From Clostridia bacterium (GTDB taxonomy: Bacteria; Bacillota; Clostridia; TANB77; CAG-508): a DNA stretch of 46,721 nt. A program made the position numbers and the translations under genes. The stretch covers positions 1 through 46,721 of the forward strand of contig JAGAKS010000003.1 of assembly GCA_017625465.1 (NCBI GenBank), written 5' to 3'. The notes beneath the pieces were generated by a model. That model was not told the DNA's origin. It saw only the letters and a program-made list of their open reading frames with translations, and did no database searches. Position 1 is the stretch's first letter. Every line of letters begins with the position of its first letter. Shown here piece after piece: positions 1 through 8,573 of this stretch.

Positions 1-89
1 TCCAGGAAGACGACCTGGTAGATAGGCTGGAGGTGGAAGTACAGTGATGTATGTAGCTAACCAGTACTAATAGATCGAGGGCTTAACCA
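1..89 (+). rRNA. rrl: 23S rRNA, 3' end (partial)
   Basis: The first ~89 bases match the conserved 3' end of bacterial 23S rRNA, including the segment around 60-89 (CCAGTACTAATAGATCGAGG, then GCTTAACCA). The rest of the gene lies upstream of the window. The 3' boundary is set by analogy with Firmicutes 23S genes, which end at the CTTAACCA region, and may be off by a few bases. The 5S gene follows after a spacer of about 75 bases, the usual 16S-23S-5S order. Confidence 0.93.
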
Positions 90-110
90 CGAGAAGTTTT
101 GCCTTCAAAG

Positions 111-324
111 AAGTATTTATCTATGTATTTTTGAGTGTGCTGAAAGAAAAGCATACAAAAATTTTCTGGTGATAATGACGGAGAGGAAATACCCGTACCC
201 ATGCCGAACACGGAAGTCAAGCTCTCTAGTGCCGAAGATACTTGCGAGTTACCTTGCTGGGAAAATAGGAAGTCGCCAGATTTTTTTTATATTTTTTAAA
301 GAAAAAACATATAGATAAATACTT
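111..324. repeat. 14-bp perfect inverted repeat enclosing the 5S gene
   Basis: The arm AAGTATTTATCTAT at 111-124 is the exact reverse complement of ATAGATAAATACTT at 311-324. The two arms lie on either side of the 5S gene, so the precursor RNA can fold with 5S as the closed domain. This looks like a processing stem for a double-strand-specific RNase. The role is inferred; the pairing is seen directly. Confidence 0.6.
165..280 (+). rRNA. rrf: 5S rRNA
   Basis: A 116-base 5S rRNA. The ends TCTGGTGAT (165-173) and GTCGCCAGA (272-280) form the terminal helix I. The conserved segments CCCGTACCCATGCCGAACAC (helix III/loop B region) and CGAAGATACTT are present. It follows 23S directly and is followed by a T-run and then a hairpin terminator. 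The exact mature ends are inferred from helix pairing. Confidence 0.95.
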
Positions 325-328
325 AGAA

Positions 329-356
329 AAAGATATATCAAGATATGTCTTTTTTT
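329..356 (+). terminator. Rho-independent terminator of the rRNA operon
   Basis: GATATATC (332-339) can pair with GATATGTC (342-349), allowing one G-U pair, and is followed by a run of T (350-356). The stem is AT-rich. A second weak hairpin, ATATTAAG (379-386) with CTTAATAT (414-421) before a T-run, may act as a backup. The remainder of 281-572 is AT-rich spacer with no gene seen. Confidence 0.55.
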
Positions 357-479
357 ATTTTAAACAAATACAAAAAAAATATTAAGATATATTTTTATTT
401 TTTAAAAGTATAACTTAATATATTTTTTACTATTTTAGTGTTATATAAATTTTCTAATATCTTTTATAGAATATTTTTC

Positions 480-508
480 TTGAAAAAAACATGATATAAT
501 GATATATT
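480..508 (+). promoter_or_regulatory. Probable promoter of dapL
   Basis: TTGAAA (480-485) and TATATT (503-508) are separated by 17 bases. A better-looking TATAAT at 495-500 lacks a well-placed -35 element, so the exact start is uncertain. No attenuator or riboswitch structure was recognised between this and the dapL ribosome binding site. Confidence 0.4.
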
Positions 509-572
509 TATTATAGCTTATAAGAATAATAATTTATTTTTTGCTATATAAATAATCATTAGGAGGACAATA

Positions 573-1808
573 ATGATTAAAATTAATGAAAACTTTTTAA
601 AATTACAAGATAGCTATTTATTTTCAACTATAGCTAAAAAAGTATCTGAATTTCAAAAAGAAAATCCAGATGCAAAAATTATTAAATTAGGAATTGGAGA
701 TGTTACAAGACCATTAGCTAAATCAGTTATTACAGCAATGCAAAAAGCAGTAGAAGAAATGGGAAACGGTGAAACTTTTAGAGGTTATGGACCAGAACAA
801 GGTTATGAATTTTTAAGAGAAAAAATTGTAGAAGTTGATTACCAAAAAAGAGGAGTAGATATTAGTCCAAATGAAATATTTATTTCTGATGGTGCAAAAT
901 GTGATTGTGGTAATATTGTAGATATTTTTGGTATTAATAATAAAGTAGCTATTACAGATCCAGTATATCCAGTATATTTAGATACAAATGTTATGTCTGG
1001 AAGAACAGGTAATTATAATTCTGAAACAGGTAAATATGATAAAATGATATATATGCCTGCAACTGCTGAAAATAATTTTATTCCAGCATTTCCAGCAGAA
1101 GTTCCAGATATGATATATTTATGTTATCCAAACAATCCTACTGGAACAACTTTATCAAAAGAAGAACTTGCTAAATGGGTTCAATATGCTAAAGAGCATA
1201 GTTCAATTATTCTTTTTGACGCTGCTTATGAAGCATTTATTACAGAAGAAGATGTACCACATTCAATATATGAAATAGAAGGTGCAAAAGAAGTAGCAAT
1301 AGAATTTAGAAGTTTTTCTAAAACAGCTGGATTTACAGGATTAAGATGTGCATATATGGTTGTTCCAAAAGAACTTGTAGGATATACAGAAAATGGTCAA
1401 GAAATATCTTTACATTCATTATGGAACAGAAGACATGGCACAAAATTTAATGGAGTTTCATATCCTATTCAAAGAGCAGCAGAAGCTGTTTATAGCGAAG
1501 AAGGACAAAAAGAAATAAAAGAAAATATTGAATACTATTTAGAAAATGCTAAAACTATTAAAAATGGTTTAAAAGAAGCTGGATTTACAGTATTTGGCGG
1601 TGTAAATTCACCTTATGTTTGGCTAAAAGTTCCAGATGGAATGACTTCTTGGGAGTTCTTTGATAAACTTTTAAAAGAAGCTAATGTTGTTGGAACACCT
1701 GGTGTTGGCTTTGGTCCAAGTGGAGAAGGGTATTTTAGACTTACAGGTTTTGGTACAAAAGAAAATACTGCAGAAGCAGTTGAAAGGATAAAAAAATTAT
1801 GGAAATAA
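573..1808 (+). CDS. dapL: LL-diaminopimelate aminotransferase (DapL)
   Basis: A 411-residue fold-type I PLP aminotransferase that converts tetrahydrodipicolinate directly to LL-diaminopimelate in the cytoplasm, using glutamate as amino donor. The N-terminal half carries [11 protein letters not shown] and the [10 protein letters not shown] segment typical of DapL. The PLP lysine is K250 in [12 protein letters not shown]. The length matches the family at about 410. The start ATG follows a strong AGGAGG at 561-566. The next gene starts inside the last codons of this one. It supplies DAP for the peptidoglycan cross-bridge, fitting the DAP-type murE further along the window. DapL is common in Clostridia and replaces the succinylase or acetylase branches of lysine synthesis. 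Confidence 0.95.
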   Translation: MIKINENFLKLQDSYLFSTIAKKVSEFQKENPDAKIIKLGIGDVTRPLAKSVITAMQKAVEEMGNGETFRGYGPEQGYEFLREKIVEVDYQKRGVDISPNEIFISDGAKCDCGNIVDIFGINNKVAITDPVYPVYLDTNVMSGRTGNYNSETGKYDKMIYMPATAENNFIPAFPAEVPDMIYLCYPNNPTGTTLSKEELAKWVQYAKEHSSIILFDAAYEAFITEEDVPHSIYEIEGAKEVAIEFRSFSKTAGFTGLRCAYMVVPKELVGYTENGQEISLHSLWNRRHGTKFNGVSYPIQRAAEAVYSEEGQKEIKENIEYYLENAKTIKNGLKEAGFTVFGGVNSPYVWLKVPDGMTSWEFFDKLLKEANVVGTPGVGFGPSGEGYFRLTGFGTKENTAEAVERIKKLWK

Positions 1809-2557
1809 TTCTTCCAGAATATGCAAAGTATATATATGAAATAAATTATTTAAGGATAAAGGTTGCTAAATCTTTGGCTCATAGAGATGCTTTAAAATAT
1901 CATATTTGTAAATATATAGAGCTTGATTATATGCTTAAAGTAGGAGCTTTAGAGTACAAGCAAATGATAATTGAAAATAAGGTTGAAAAAGCTAAAAGAA
2001 TGCTATATTACTTAAAAGAAATAAATATACATCCACAAGAATTATCAGCAATTATAAAAAAAGAATTTGAAGAACAAGATAAAAAGATAGCTCTAATGGG
2101 AGAAACTGTTAATGATGCTATTGATATGAGTTTGAAGAAAATACCTTCTGAAGATGAAATTATAGAGATTAATTCATATTATCTGGTTCTTATGAAAGAT
2201 TATTCTCCTGAGATAAATTTAAATAATACTGAGGAAGAAAATAATTTATATCATGAGATTGTTTCTACATATAAAGCATGTAATGTAAAAGCAATGAAGA
2301 AGTATGAGAAATTAAAAAAAGATGAACTCTTTTTTGATGAATTAGAGGCATATAGAAAAGAGAAGATTAGATTACAAGCATTACTTGAAAAAGTAAATAA
2401 TGAAATTGTTGAAATAAAAAATAAATTTCCATATACTGAAAAAATAGAACTTCAAGATGAAAATTTATTTAGAAGAAGAAAAGAAAGCATTAATACTAAG
2501 ATTCAACTTTTAGAAACAGAATTGGAAGAATTGCAAAAAGAATTAAAAAAATTTTAA
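1799..2557 (+). CDS. Hypothetical coiled-coil protein
   Basis: A 252-residue protein not recognised as a known family. It is rich in Lys and Glu, almost entirely predictable as helix, and has no signal peptide or membrane segment. The last ~70 residues (from about [17 protein letters not shown] to the [11 protein letters not shown] end) have heptad-like spacing typical of a coiled coil. The start ATG overlaps the end of dapL by 10 bases in another frame, so the two are translationally coupled and in one operon. There is no evidence that it takes part in lysine synthesis. The two palindromes of the next gene begin 11 bases after its stop. Confidence 0.75.
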   Translation: MEIILPEYAKYIYEINYLRIKVAKSLAHRDALKYHICKYIELDYMLKVGALEYKQMIIENKVEKAKRMLYYLKEINIHPQELSAIIKKEFEEQDKKIALMGETVNDAIDMSLKKIPSEDEIIEINSYYLVLMKDYSPEINLNNTEEENNLYHEIVSTYKACNVKAMKKYEKLKKDELFFDELEAYRKEKIRLQALLEKVNNEIVEIKNKFPYTEKIELQDENLFRRRKESINTKIQLLETELEELQKELKKF

Positions 2558-2567
2558 AAAATAGTAA

Positions 2568-2619
2568 AATTAGTTGACTAATTAAAGAATTTGATTTATA
2601 CTTAATTAGTCGACTAATT
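2568..2619 (+). promoter_or_regulatory. Promoter with two palindromic MarR operators
   Basis: TTGACT (2574-2579) and TATACT (2597-2602) with a 17-base spacer form a good sigma-A promoter. Two 16-base palindromes overlap it: AATTAGTTGACTAATT (2568-2583, one mismatch) covers the -35, and AATTAGTCGACTAATT (2604-2619, perfect) lies just after the -10. Their centres are 36 bases apart. The placement is what an autorepressing MarR protein would need, and marR is the next gene. The operator role is inferred. Confidence 0.8.
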
Positions 2620-2652
2620 TTTTGTCACAAAATAATTTCAGGGGTAATAATT

Positions 2653-3096
2653 ATGAAAGAACTTGTATGTCCTAATAAGGATGAAATTGATGAATTAATG
2701 TATTTAAAAAGTACTATTTTAAGAATAGGACTTAATAAAATTGGATTATATATTGGTCAGCCAGCGGTGCTAGATATTGTTACTCAAAATCCAGGTTTAA
2801 ATCAAAAAGTTTTATCTAATATGGCGGGTATAAAACCATCTACTGTAAATGTTATGCTAAGCAGAATGGCTAAGAATGATTTAATAGAAATTAAAAAGGA
2901 TGAAAATAATTCAAAAATAAGTAGAGTATATACAACAGAAAAAGGAAAAGAATTAGCACAAAAATGTATTGATTTTAAAACAGAATTAGATGAAATTATA
3001 TATAAAGATTTAACCGATACAGAAATAAATGATTTAAAAAATATTCTATCAAAAATAAATGCTAATTTAAAAAAAGAATTGGAAAGCGAGGAATAA
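2653..3096 (+). CDS. MarR-family transcriptional regulator
   Basis: A 147-residue winged-helix regulator. The central part (about 50-105) has the MarR layout: NPGLNQKVLSNMAGIKPSTVNVMLSRM is the helix-turn-helix, followed by a wing with KKDENNSKISRVYTTEKGKEL. The C-terminal helices would form the dimer interface. MarR proteins are dimers that leave DNA on binding a small ligand. Here two palindromes sit on the promoter just upstream, and a heterodimeric ABC exporter follows after 7 bases, so it most likely represses itself and the exporter until an inducing compound appears. A GGGGT ribosome binding site lies upstream. The inducer cannot be read from the sequence. Confidence 0.92.
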   Translation: MKELVCPNKDEIDELMYLKSTILRIGLNKIGLYIGQPAVLDIVTQNPGLNQKVLSNMAGIKPSTVNVMLSRMAKNDLIEIKKDENNSKISRVYTTEKGKELAQKCIDFKTELDEIIYKDLTDTEINDLKNILSKINANLKKELESEE

Positions 3097-3103
3097 AAAA
3101 ATA

Positions 3104-4819
3104 ATGAAAATGTTTAAGTATTTAAAAGGAAATGTACGCTCTGCAATACTTGGACCATTGTTTATTATCGTTGATACTGCCGGAATGATATCAATTCCAT
3201 TTTTAACCTCAAAAATAATGGATATTGGTATACCTAATGGCGATAAAAACTATATTATAAGAATGGGACTATATATGATATTGGTTTCAATGATATCAAT
3301 GCTAGGTGGTTTCTTAGCAATGTATCATTCTTCAAAAGCAGCCTATGGTTTTGGAGCTAATCTAAGAAAAGATTTAATGGAAAAGATTCAAGATTTTTCA
3401 TTTAGTAATATCAATAAATTTGGTACAGCGTCACTTATCACTAGAATAACAAATGATGTTGAGATATTAGTACAACTTGTACAAATGTGTTTAAGAATGG
3501 TAATTAGAACACCAGTAATGTTAGTTGGTGGAATTATAATGATGATTACTATGAGTACTAAAGTTGCCTTAATATTTTTAGCTTTAATTCCAATTATAGC
3601 AATAGTAATGGGATTTATTATAAAAAAAGGTTTTCCATTATTTAAACTAGTACAAAATAAAATTGATAAGGTCAATAATGTTATTAGAGAAAATTTAATT
3701 GGAGCAAGAGTAGTAAAATCATTTGTTAGACAAGATTATGAAAATAATAGATTTGAAAAAGCCAATAATGAACTTAAAGAGGTTACTATAAAAAGTTATA
3801 ATATTATGGTTTTACTTATGCCCGCATTAATGCTTATTATGAATTTATCAATTGCAGCAGTACTATGGATTGGAGCTTCAGGAACAATTGAAGTAGGTGC
3901 AATAAGTGCTTCTATTACATATATGACAATGACACTTATGTCTTTAATGATGCTTTCAATGATTTTTATGAATTTTTCTAGAGCTAAAGCTTCAGTAGAT
4001 CGTATTGATGAAATTTTAAAAGAAGTTCCTGATATAAAAAATAAAGATACTCGTATAACACAAGAAATACAAAAAGGAAAAGTTGAATTTGATATTGATG
4101 AATTTTCATTTAAAGATTCTAAAGGTGAAGCAATTTTAAATAATATAAAATGTACAATAAATCCAGGTGAAATGGTTGCTATTATTGGTTCAACTGGAAC
4201 GGGTAAATCTACAATGGTAAATTTAATTCCTAGATTTTATGATGTAACAAAAGGCTCTGTAAAAATAGATGACATAGATATTAGAGATTATGATATAACA
4301 ACATTAAGAGATAGTATAGGAATGGTACTTCAAGAAAATAGACTATTTGCTGGAACTATTGCAGAAAACATTAGATGGGGCAAAAAAGACGCTACATTAG
4401 AAGAAATAAAACATGCATGTCAAGTTGCTCAAATAGATGAATTTATTGAAGCTTTGCCAGATAAATATGATTCAAGAGTTGAAGAGAGAGGTTCAAATTT
4501 TTCAGGAGGTCAAAAGCAAAGATTAGCAATTGCTAGAGCCTTAGTTAAAAAACCTAAAATTCTTATTTTAGATGATAGTGTTAGTGCATTAGATAGCACA
4601 ACAGAATTAAAATTAAGAAAAGCTTTAAAAGAAGAATTTAAAAATACTACTATTTTTATGATTGTTCAAAAAATAAGTAGTTGTAGAGAAGTAGATAGAG
4701 TATTAGTTATTGATGATGGCACTATTGTAGGCAACGGAACACATAAAGAATTAATTGAAAATAATGAAGTTTATAAAGAGATTAATGATTCTCAAAAAGA
4801 AATTATGCCTGAAGAGTAA
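3104..4819 (+). CDS. Heterodimeric ABC exporter, subunit with degenerate ATPase site
   Basis: A 571-residue ABC half-transporter with six membrane helices in about residues 1-310 and a nucleotide-binding domain after that. Walker A is GSTGTGKST (362-370) and the signature FSGGQ (466-470) is canonical. The position after the Walker B aspartate is Asp491 (ILILDDSVSALD) instead of the catalytic Glu, and the H-loop histidine is replaced by Gln522 (MIVQKISS). This is the pattern of the non-catalytic partner in TM287/288-type exporters. The next gene encodes the partner with intact residues. It acts in the plasma membrane, probably exporting a drug-like or lipid-like compound, under the MarR protein upstream. 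The ATG at 3110 is an alternative start. Confidence 0.93.
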   Translation: MKMFKYLKGNVRSAILGPLFIIVDTAGMISIPFLTSKIMDIGIPNGDKNYIIRMGLYMILVSMISMLGGFLAMYHSSKAAYGFGANLRKDLMEKIQDFSFSNINKFGTASLITRITNDVEILVQLVQMCLRMVIRTPVMLVGGIIMMITMSTKVALIFLALIPIIAIVMGFIIKKGFPLFKLVQNKIDKVNNVIRENLIGARVVKSFVRQDYENNRFEKANNELKEVTIKSYNIMVLLMPALMLIMNLSIAAVLWIGASGTIEVGAISASITYMTMTLMSLMMLSMIFMNFSRAKASVDRIDEILKEVPDIKNKDTRITQEIQKGKVEFDIDEFSFKDSKGEAILNNIKCTINPGEMVAIIGSTGTGKSTMVNLIPRFYDVTKGSVKIDDIDIRDYDITTLRDSIGMVLQENRLFAGTIAENIRWGKKDATLEEIKHACQVAQIDEFIEALPDKYDSRVEERGSNFSGGQKQRLAIARALVKKPKILILDDSVSALDSTTELKLRKALKEEFKNTTIFMIVQKISSCREVDRVLVIDDGTIVGNGTHKELIENNEVYKEINDSQKEIMPEE

Positions 4820-4836
4820 CTAGAAAGGAGAAGAAG

Positions 4837-6675
4837 ATGTCAGGAGGAAAAATGAAAAAGCCAATGGGCGGACCAGGTGGACGTGGCCCAATGAGTGTAA
4901 ATCTTGATAAGGCAAAAGACAGTAAAGGTACTTTAAAAAGATTATTAGAATATTTAGAAGGCAGTAAAAAAATATTAATAATTGTTTTGATTTTTATTAT
5001 TGCTTATGTAATATTAAATATTAGTCAATCCTTAATTTTACAACCAATTATAGATGATTATATAGTTCCACTATTAGAAAATCCATCAGATACGAATGCT
5101 AAAATTGGTTGCATAAAAATGATAATCACACTATTTATAGTTTGTATGTTAACTGCAATTTGTTCTTATTTGCAATCTAAAATGATGATTAAAGTTTCTC
5201 AACAAGTGGTAAAAAGGTTGAGAGATGAAGTTTTTAGTAAAATTCAAAAATTACCAATAAAATATTTTGATACTCATCCTCATGGTGAGCTTATGAGCAG
5301 AATAATTAATGATATTGACAATATTAGTACTGCTTTAAATACTAGTATAAATCAATTAATATCAGGAATTTTAATGGTTGTTATTATATTAGTAATACTA
5401 TTTGTTATTAATCCAATTTTAGCAACAATAAGCTTATTATCATTGCCTATTATGTTAGTAGTTGTTGGAAAAATTTCAAAATATAATAAAGCTCAATTTA
5501 TAAAGCAACAAGAAGCATTAGCAGAAGTAAATGGATACATACAAGAACATGTTTCTGGGCAAAGAGTAATTAAGGCATTTAATAAAGAAGAGGATATTAA
5601 AGCAGAATTTAATTTATGCAATGAAAATTTAAGAAAAAATGGTTTTATGGCGCAAACAGTAGCTGGTATGGTAATGCCAATTATGGGAAATATCAGCAAT
5701 ATTACTACTGCTATCACTACTATTTTAGCCGGAATATTTTGTATTAATGGTAAAATAACTTTAGGAACAATTACAATATTTTCTAAGTTTTCTAAAGAAT
5801 ATTCAAGACCAATTACAGAAATTGCAAATCAATTTAATGTAATTCAAGCAGGAATTGCAGGTGCAGAAAGAATTTTTGAGATATTAGATGAAGTAGAAGA
5901 ATATCCAGAAAATGTTGGTAAACCTGAAATTGGTGAAATTAAAGGTCACGTTGAATTTAAAGATGTATATTTTGGTTATACAGAAAATGAAGAAGTGCTA
6001 AAAGATATAAATATTGATGCTAAACCTGGAGAAACAATTGCTATTGTAGGACCAACTGGTGCAGGAAAAACTACAACAATTAATTTGCTTACTAGATTTT
6101 ATGATGTTACAAAAGGTCAAATATTAATAGATGGAAAAGATATAAGAGAAGTAGAAAAAGATTCGCTTAGAAATTCATTAGGTATAGTTCTTCAAGATAC
6201 AGTATTATTTAATGGAACTGTGATGGAAAATATTAGATACGGAAATTTGACAGCAACAGATGAAGAAGTTATAGAAGCTGCTAAATTAGCAGATGCTCAC
6301 GGTTTTATAAAAAGATTAAAAAATGGTTATGATACTATAATTTCAGAAGATGCAGGAAATATTTCAAAAGGTCAAGCTCAACTTATAAATATTGCTAGAG
6401 TTATTTTAAATAATCCGCAAATATTAGTATTAGATGAGGCCACAAGTAATGTAGATACTCGTATGGAAGTAAAAATTCAACAAGCAATGAATAAGTTATT
6501 AGAAGGAAGAACAAGTTTTGTTATTGCACACAGATTATCTACAATTGTAAACAGTGACAAAATTTTAGTAGTAAATGATGGAAGAATTGTTGAGCAAGGA
6601 AATCATAATGAATTAATGAACAAAAAAGGTGTATATTATAAAATGTATACAGGTATATTTGAAGAGGTTTCATAA
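4837..6675 (+). CDS. Heterodimeric ABC exporter, catalytic subunit
   Basis: A 612-residue ABC half-transporter with a short Gly/Pro-rich leader (GGPGGRGPMS), six membrane helices up to about residue 340, and a nucleotide-binding domain. Walker A is GPTGAGKTT (405-413), Walker B ends in the canonical LDE with E534, and the H-loop has H565 (IAHRLSTI). Its signature reads SKGQ (510-513), less canonical than in the partner. Together the two proteins therefore form one competent and one degenerate ATP site. The gene starts 17 bases after the first subunit with AAAGGAG upstream. A second ATG at 4852 also has a good ribosome binding site. It ends at a terminator. The substrate is unknown. Confidence 0.94.
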   Translation: MSGGKMKKPMGGPGGRGPMSVNLDKAKDSKGTLKRLLEYLEGSKKILIIVLIFIIAYVILNISQSLILQPIIDDYIVPLLENPSDTNAKIGCIKMIITLFIVCMLTAICSYLQSKMMIKVSQQVVKRLRDEVFSKIQKLPIKYFDTHPHGELMSRIINDIDNISTALNTSINQLISGILMVVIILVILFVINPILATISLLSLPIMLVVVGKISKYNKAQFIKQQEALAEVNGYIQEHVSGQRVIKAFNKEEDIKAEFNLCNENLRKNGFMAQTVAGMVMPIMGNISNITTAITTILAGIFCINGKITLGTITIFSKFSKEYSRPITEIANQFNVIQAGIAGAERIFEILDEVEEYPENVGKPEIGEIKGHVEFKDVYFGYTENEEVLKDINIDAKPGETIAIVGPTGAGKTTTINLLTRFYDVTKGQILIDGKDIREVEKDSLRNSLGIVLQDTVLFNGTVMENIRYGNLTATDEEVIEAAKLADAHGFIKRLKNGYDTIISEDAGNISKGQAQLINIARVILNNPQILVLDEATSNVDTRMEVKIQQAMNKLLEGRTSFVIAHRLSTIVNSDKILVVNDGRIVEQGNHNELMNKKGVYYKMYTGIFEEVS

Positions 6676-6684
6676 TATGACAAT

Positions 6685-6713
6685 AAACTGGCAAATTTTT
6701 TGTCAGTTTTTCT
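6685..6713 (+). terminator. Terminator of the marR-ABC operon
   Basis: AAACTGGCAAA (6685-6695) pairs with TTTGTCAGTTT (6699-6709), with one G-U pair, and is followed by T-rich sequence. Confidence 0.8.
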
Positions 6714-6714
6714 A

Positions 6715-6743
6715 TTGCCAACATATAATTATAATGTTATAAT
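6715..6743 (+). promoter_or_regulatory. Promoter of the sortase gene
   Basis: TTGCCA (6715-6720), a 17-base spacer, and TATAAT (6738-6743) with an extended TG at 6735-6736. It starts right after the preceding terminator, so the sortase forms its own unit and its true start is the ATG at 6778. Confidence 0.75.
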
Positions 6744-6777
6744 ATTATTAGCTTATTATGTAAAGAAAGGAGTAAAA

Positions 6778-7554
6778 ATGAACCAAATTCTTATTGCAGA
6801 AAAATTATATATTACACCTGAAATGAGAAAGAAAAAAAGAATGTATAAAATAGACTTCTTTATTTCTGTTTTTTTGGTATGCGTTTTATTTTCTTATTAC
6901 ATATATGCTGAATATGATAAAAATAAAAATGAACAAGTTTCACAAGAAATTTTACAAAGTGTAACTTTTGAGGAAAATATTGTTGATGACACAACTATAA
7001 AATTCTCAAATGCTTCTCAAGTAGTTATATTAAATACAAAAGATCCATTTGAAGTTGTTATTACTGAACAGGTAGAAGAAGAGGAAGATGTTACTGGAGA
7101 ATTAATTGAAAGAAACACATCAGTTACAGAAAAAGGAACAAAATATTATACAGAAAGTATTGTTGATATTCCATCAATAGGAGTACATTATCCAGTATTA
7201 AAAGAAACATCAGGAACTATAGATAATATAGATGAATTACTTAAAATTTCACCTTGCTATTTCTGGGGACCAGCACCTAATGAAGTTGGTAACTATTGTA
7301 TAGTAGGTCATAATTATAGAAGTGCAAAATTCTTTAGTAAAGTTATAAATCTTGAAGAAGGAGATATAATACAAATTACAGATTTAACAGGAAGGATGTT
7401 AGAATATGCAGTATATGATAAATTTGTAGTTGCTCCAGATGATTTGAATTGTACAACACAACTTACAAATGGTAAAAAAGAAGTAACATTAATTACTTGT
7501 ACAAATGATAGCAGTCAAAGAGTTATAGTAAAAGCAAGAGAAATAGTTGATTAA
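6778..7554 (+). CDS. Sortase (class D-like transpeptidase)
   Basis: A 258-residue sortase. It has a short cytoplasmic N-terminus, one membrane anchor (FFISVFLVCVLFSYYIYA, about residues 22-39), an acidic spacer and a C-terminal sortase barrel. The catalytic triad is visible: H178 (IVGHNYRS), C241 in LITCT, and R248 (SSQRVIVKA). Sortases cut an LPxTG-like motif in secreted proteins and link them to peptidoglycan or to pilin subunits. The start is taken at 6778 because it has AAGGAG upstream and because an earlier in-frame codon at 6700 falls inside the preceding terminator and upstream of the promoter. No LPxTG-type substrate gene is seen in this window, so its target lies elsewhere. Confidence 0.93.
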   Translation: MNQILIAEKLYITPEMRKKKRMYKIDFFISVFLVCVLFSYYIYAEYDKNKNEQVSQEILQSVTFEENIVDDTTIKFSNASQVVILNTKDPFEVVITEQVEEEEDVTGELIERNTSVTEKGTKYYTESIVDIPSIGVHYPVLKETSGTIDNIDELLKISPCYFWGPAPNEVGNYCIVGHNYRSAKFFSKVINLEEGDIIQITDLTGRMLEYAVYDKFVVAPDDLNCTTQLTNGKKEVTLITCTNDSSQRVIVKAREIVD

Positions 7555-7567
7555 ATAAAAATAACAT

Positions 7568-7704
7568 ATAAAAATAGCTACTGAGCTAGAGGGGTGTGAA
7601 TTCTAGCCGTAGCTATTTTTTTGACATAAACGCTACTCTCTAGTGTAGAAAATTTTTAAATCGAGAGTGGCGGGCATAATGTGATGCCTAATAAATATGT
7701 GTCT
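7568..7704 (-). ncRNA. Candidate small RNA with three hairpins
   Basis: A minus-strand promoter just beyond the stop of the metallopeptidase gene would start an RNA near 7704. On its way to the terminator hairpin it passes GGCAT/ATGCC (7673-7677 with 7684-7688) and CGCTACTCTC/GAGAGTGGCG (7631-7640 with 7663-7672, one G-U pair). The product would be about 137 nt, with no good reading frame. It resembles no RNA family that I recognise. It could instead be an elaborate 3' UTR or a remnant hairpin element. Confidence 0.35.
7570..7622. terminator. Bidirectional terminator with a nested hairpin
   Basis: AAAAATAGCTAC (7570-7581) is the exact reverse complement of GTAGCTATTTTT (7609-7620). Inside it GCTAGA (7585-7590) pairs with TCTAGC (7602-7607). 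T-runs exist in both directions, so it can end the sortase transcript and also transcripts arriving from the right. Confidence 0.8.
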
Positions 7705-7710
7705 AAAGTT

Positions 7711-7739
7711 ATTATAGCATAGTTTACATAAAAAGTAAA
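7711..7739 (-). promoter_or_regulatory. Minus-strand promoter for the candidate small RNA
   Basis: Read on the minus strand: TTTACT (plus positions 7734-7739), a 17-base spacer, and TATAAT (7711-7716). It lies within 30 bases of the end of the metallopeptidase gene and points away from it towards the hairpins. Confidence 0.45.
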
Positions 7740-7741
7740 GC

Positions 7742-8428
7742 TTAGTATTGAGCACCATGAATTTCATTAGAAAGAGTTTCATAATTTGGAACATATTTTT
7801 TTAGCATTGTATAAAAACTTTTTGAATGAGTTTTATATTTTAAATGACAGAATTCGTGGATAACTATATATTCTATAATTTCTCTTTTATATTTGAATAA
7901 TTCTGGATTAATAGTAATATTTTGTCCATTTTCACATGTAGCTAAAATGTTTTTCATATATTTAATTTCAATATTTTCAGGAGCTAGTTTTAGAGTTAAT
8001 CTAGCTTTTTCAAGAATTGCTTCTAATTCTTGATTAGCTACTTCTACATAAAGTTTGTTACAAATAAATTCCATTACGTTATTAATATTTTTATTTTTAT
8101 AAGAAGTAGGTAATAATATATCAATTGAATTACTATTTAATGTAACTTCTGGTGTTTGAATATGTTTGAAAGTAATTTTTGTTATATAAGATTTACCAAA
8201 CAAAATTATATTTTCATAGCCTAATTTTTTTCTTTCATCATATTCTTTTAATTTTTCTAAAATCCAATTTGTTTTTTCGCTAACGACTGTTTGAATTTGT
8301 TTTTTAGAAAGGTACCAAGGTGCTGAAACTACTACTTCACCGTTTTGTACGCTAATACTAAGATTATTATCGAAAGCTGTGTCTACTGTATAAGATATTA
8401 AGTTTTTTCTGTTAAAAAATAAATTCAT
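7742..8428 (-). CDS. YgjP-like (DUF45/SprT-type) metallopeptidase
   Basis: A 228-residue protein of the YgjP/DUF45 family. The zinc site HEFCH starts at H191, with H195 and H201 (HLKYKTHSKSF) completing the signature of this group. The N-terminal half is a beta-rich region typical of the family (VVSAPWYLSKKQIQTVVSEKTNWI). There is no signal peptide, so it is probably cytoplasmic. The physiological role of the family is poorly defined. The length matches other members, about 230. It starts after an AGGAGGT site on the minus strand, is transcribed away from coaBC, and has a very good promoter at 8476-8504. A possible small RNA lies downstream. Confidence 0.9.
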   Translation of the reverse strand: MNLFFNRKNLISYTVDTAFDNNLSISVQNGEVVVSAPWYLSKKQIQTVVSEKTNWILEKLKEYDERKKLGYENIILFGKSYITKITFKHIQTPEVTLNSNSIDILLPTSYKNKNINNVMEFICNKLYVEVANQELEAILEKARLTLKLAPENIEIKYMKNILATCENGQNITINPELFKYKREIIEYIVIHEFCHLKYKTHSKSFYTMLKKYVPNYETLSNEIHGAQY

Positions 8429-8475
8429 TTCTGATACCTCCTAAAAATTTGTTTCCCAAATCAATGTTCGTATTT

Positions 8476-8504
8476 ATTTTACATTTTTGATTTTAATTTG
8501 TCAA
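8476..8504 (-). promoter_or_regulatory. Promoter of the metallopeptidase gene
   Basis: On the minus strand TTGACA (8499-8504), a 17-base spacer and TAAAAT (8476-8481). A 10-base direct repeat, AATGTTCGTA on the plus strand, occurs at 8463-8472 (over the expected start site) and again at 8521-8530. It could be a regulator site, but no regulator is identified. Confidence 0.75.
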
Positions 8505-8573
8505 TAGATTTTTGCAAAAAAATGTTCGTAAAAATGTTTGCATTTTTAAAACGTAGAATTGTCAAGCTTTTCA

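Noticed and set aside
8463..8542. TGTTCG elements as a LexA (SOS) box
   Set aside because: Only direct half-sites are present; the inverted CGAAC-N4-GTTCG arrangement is not found.
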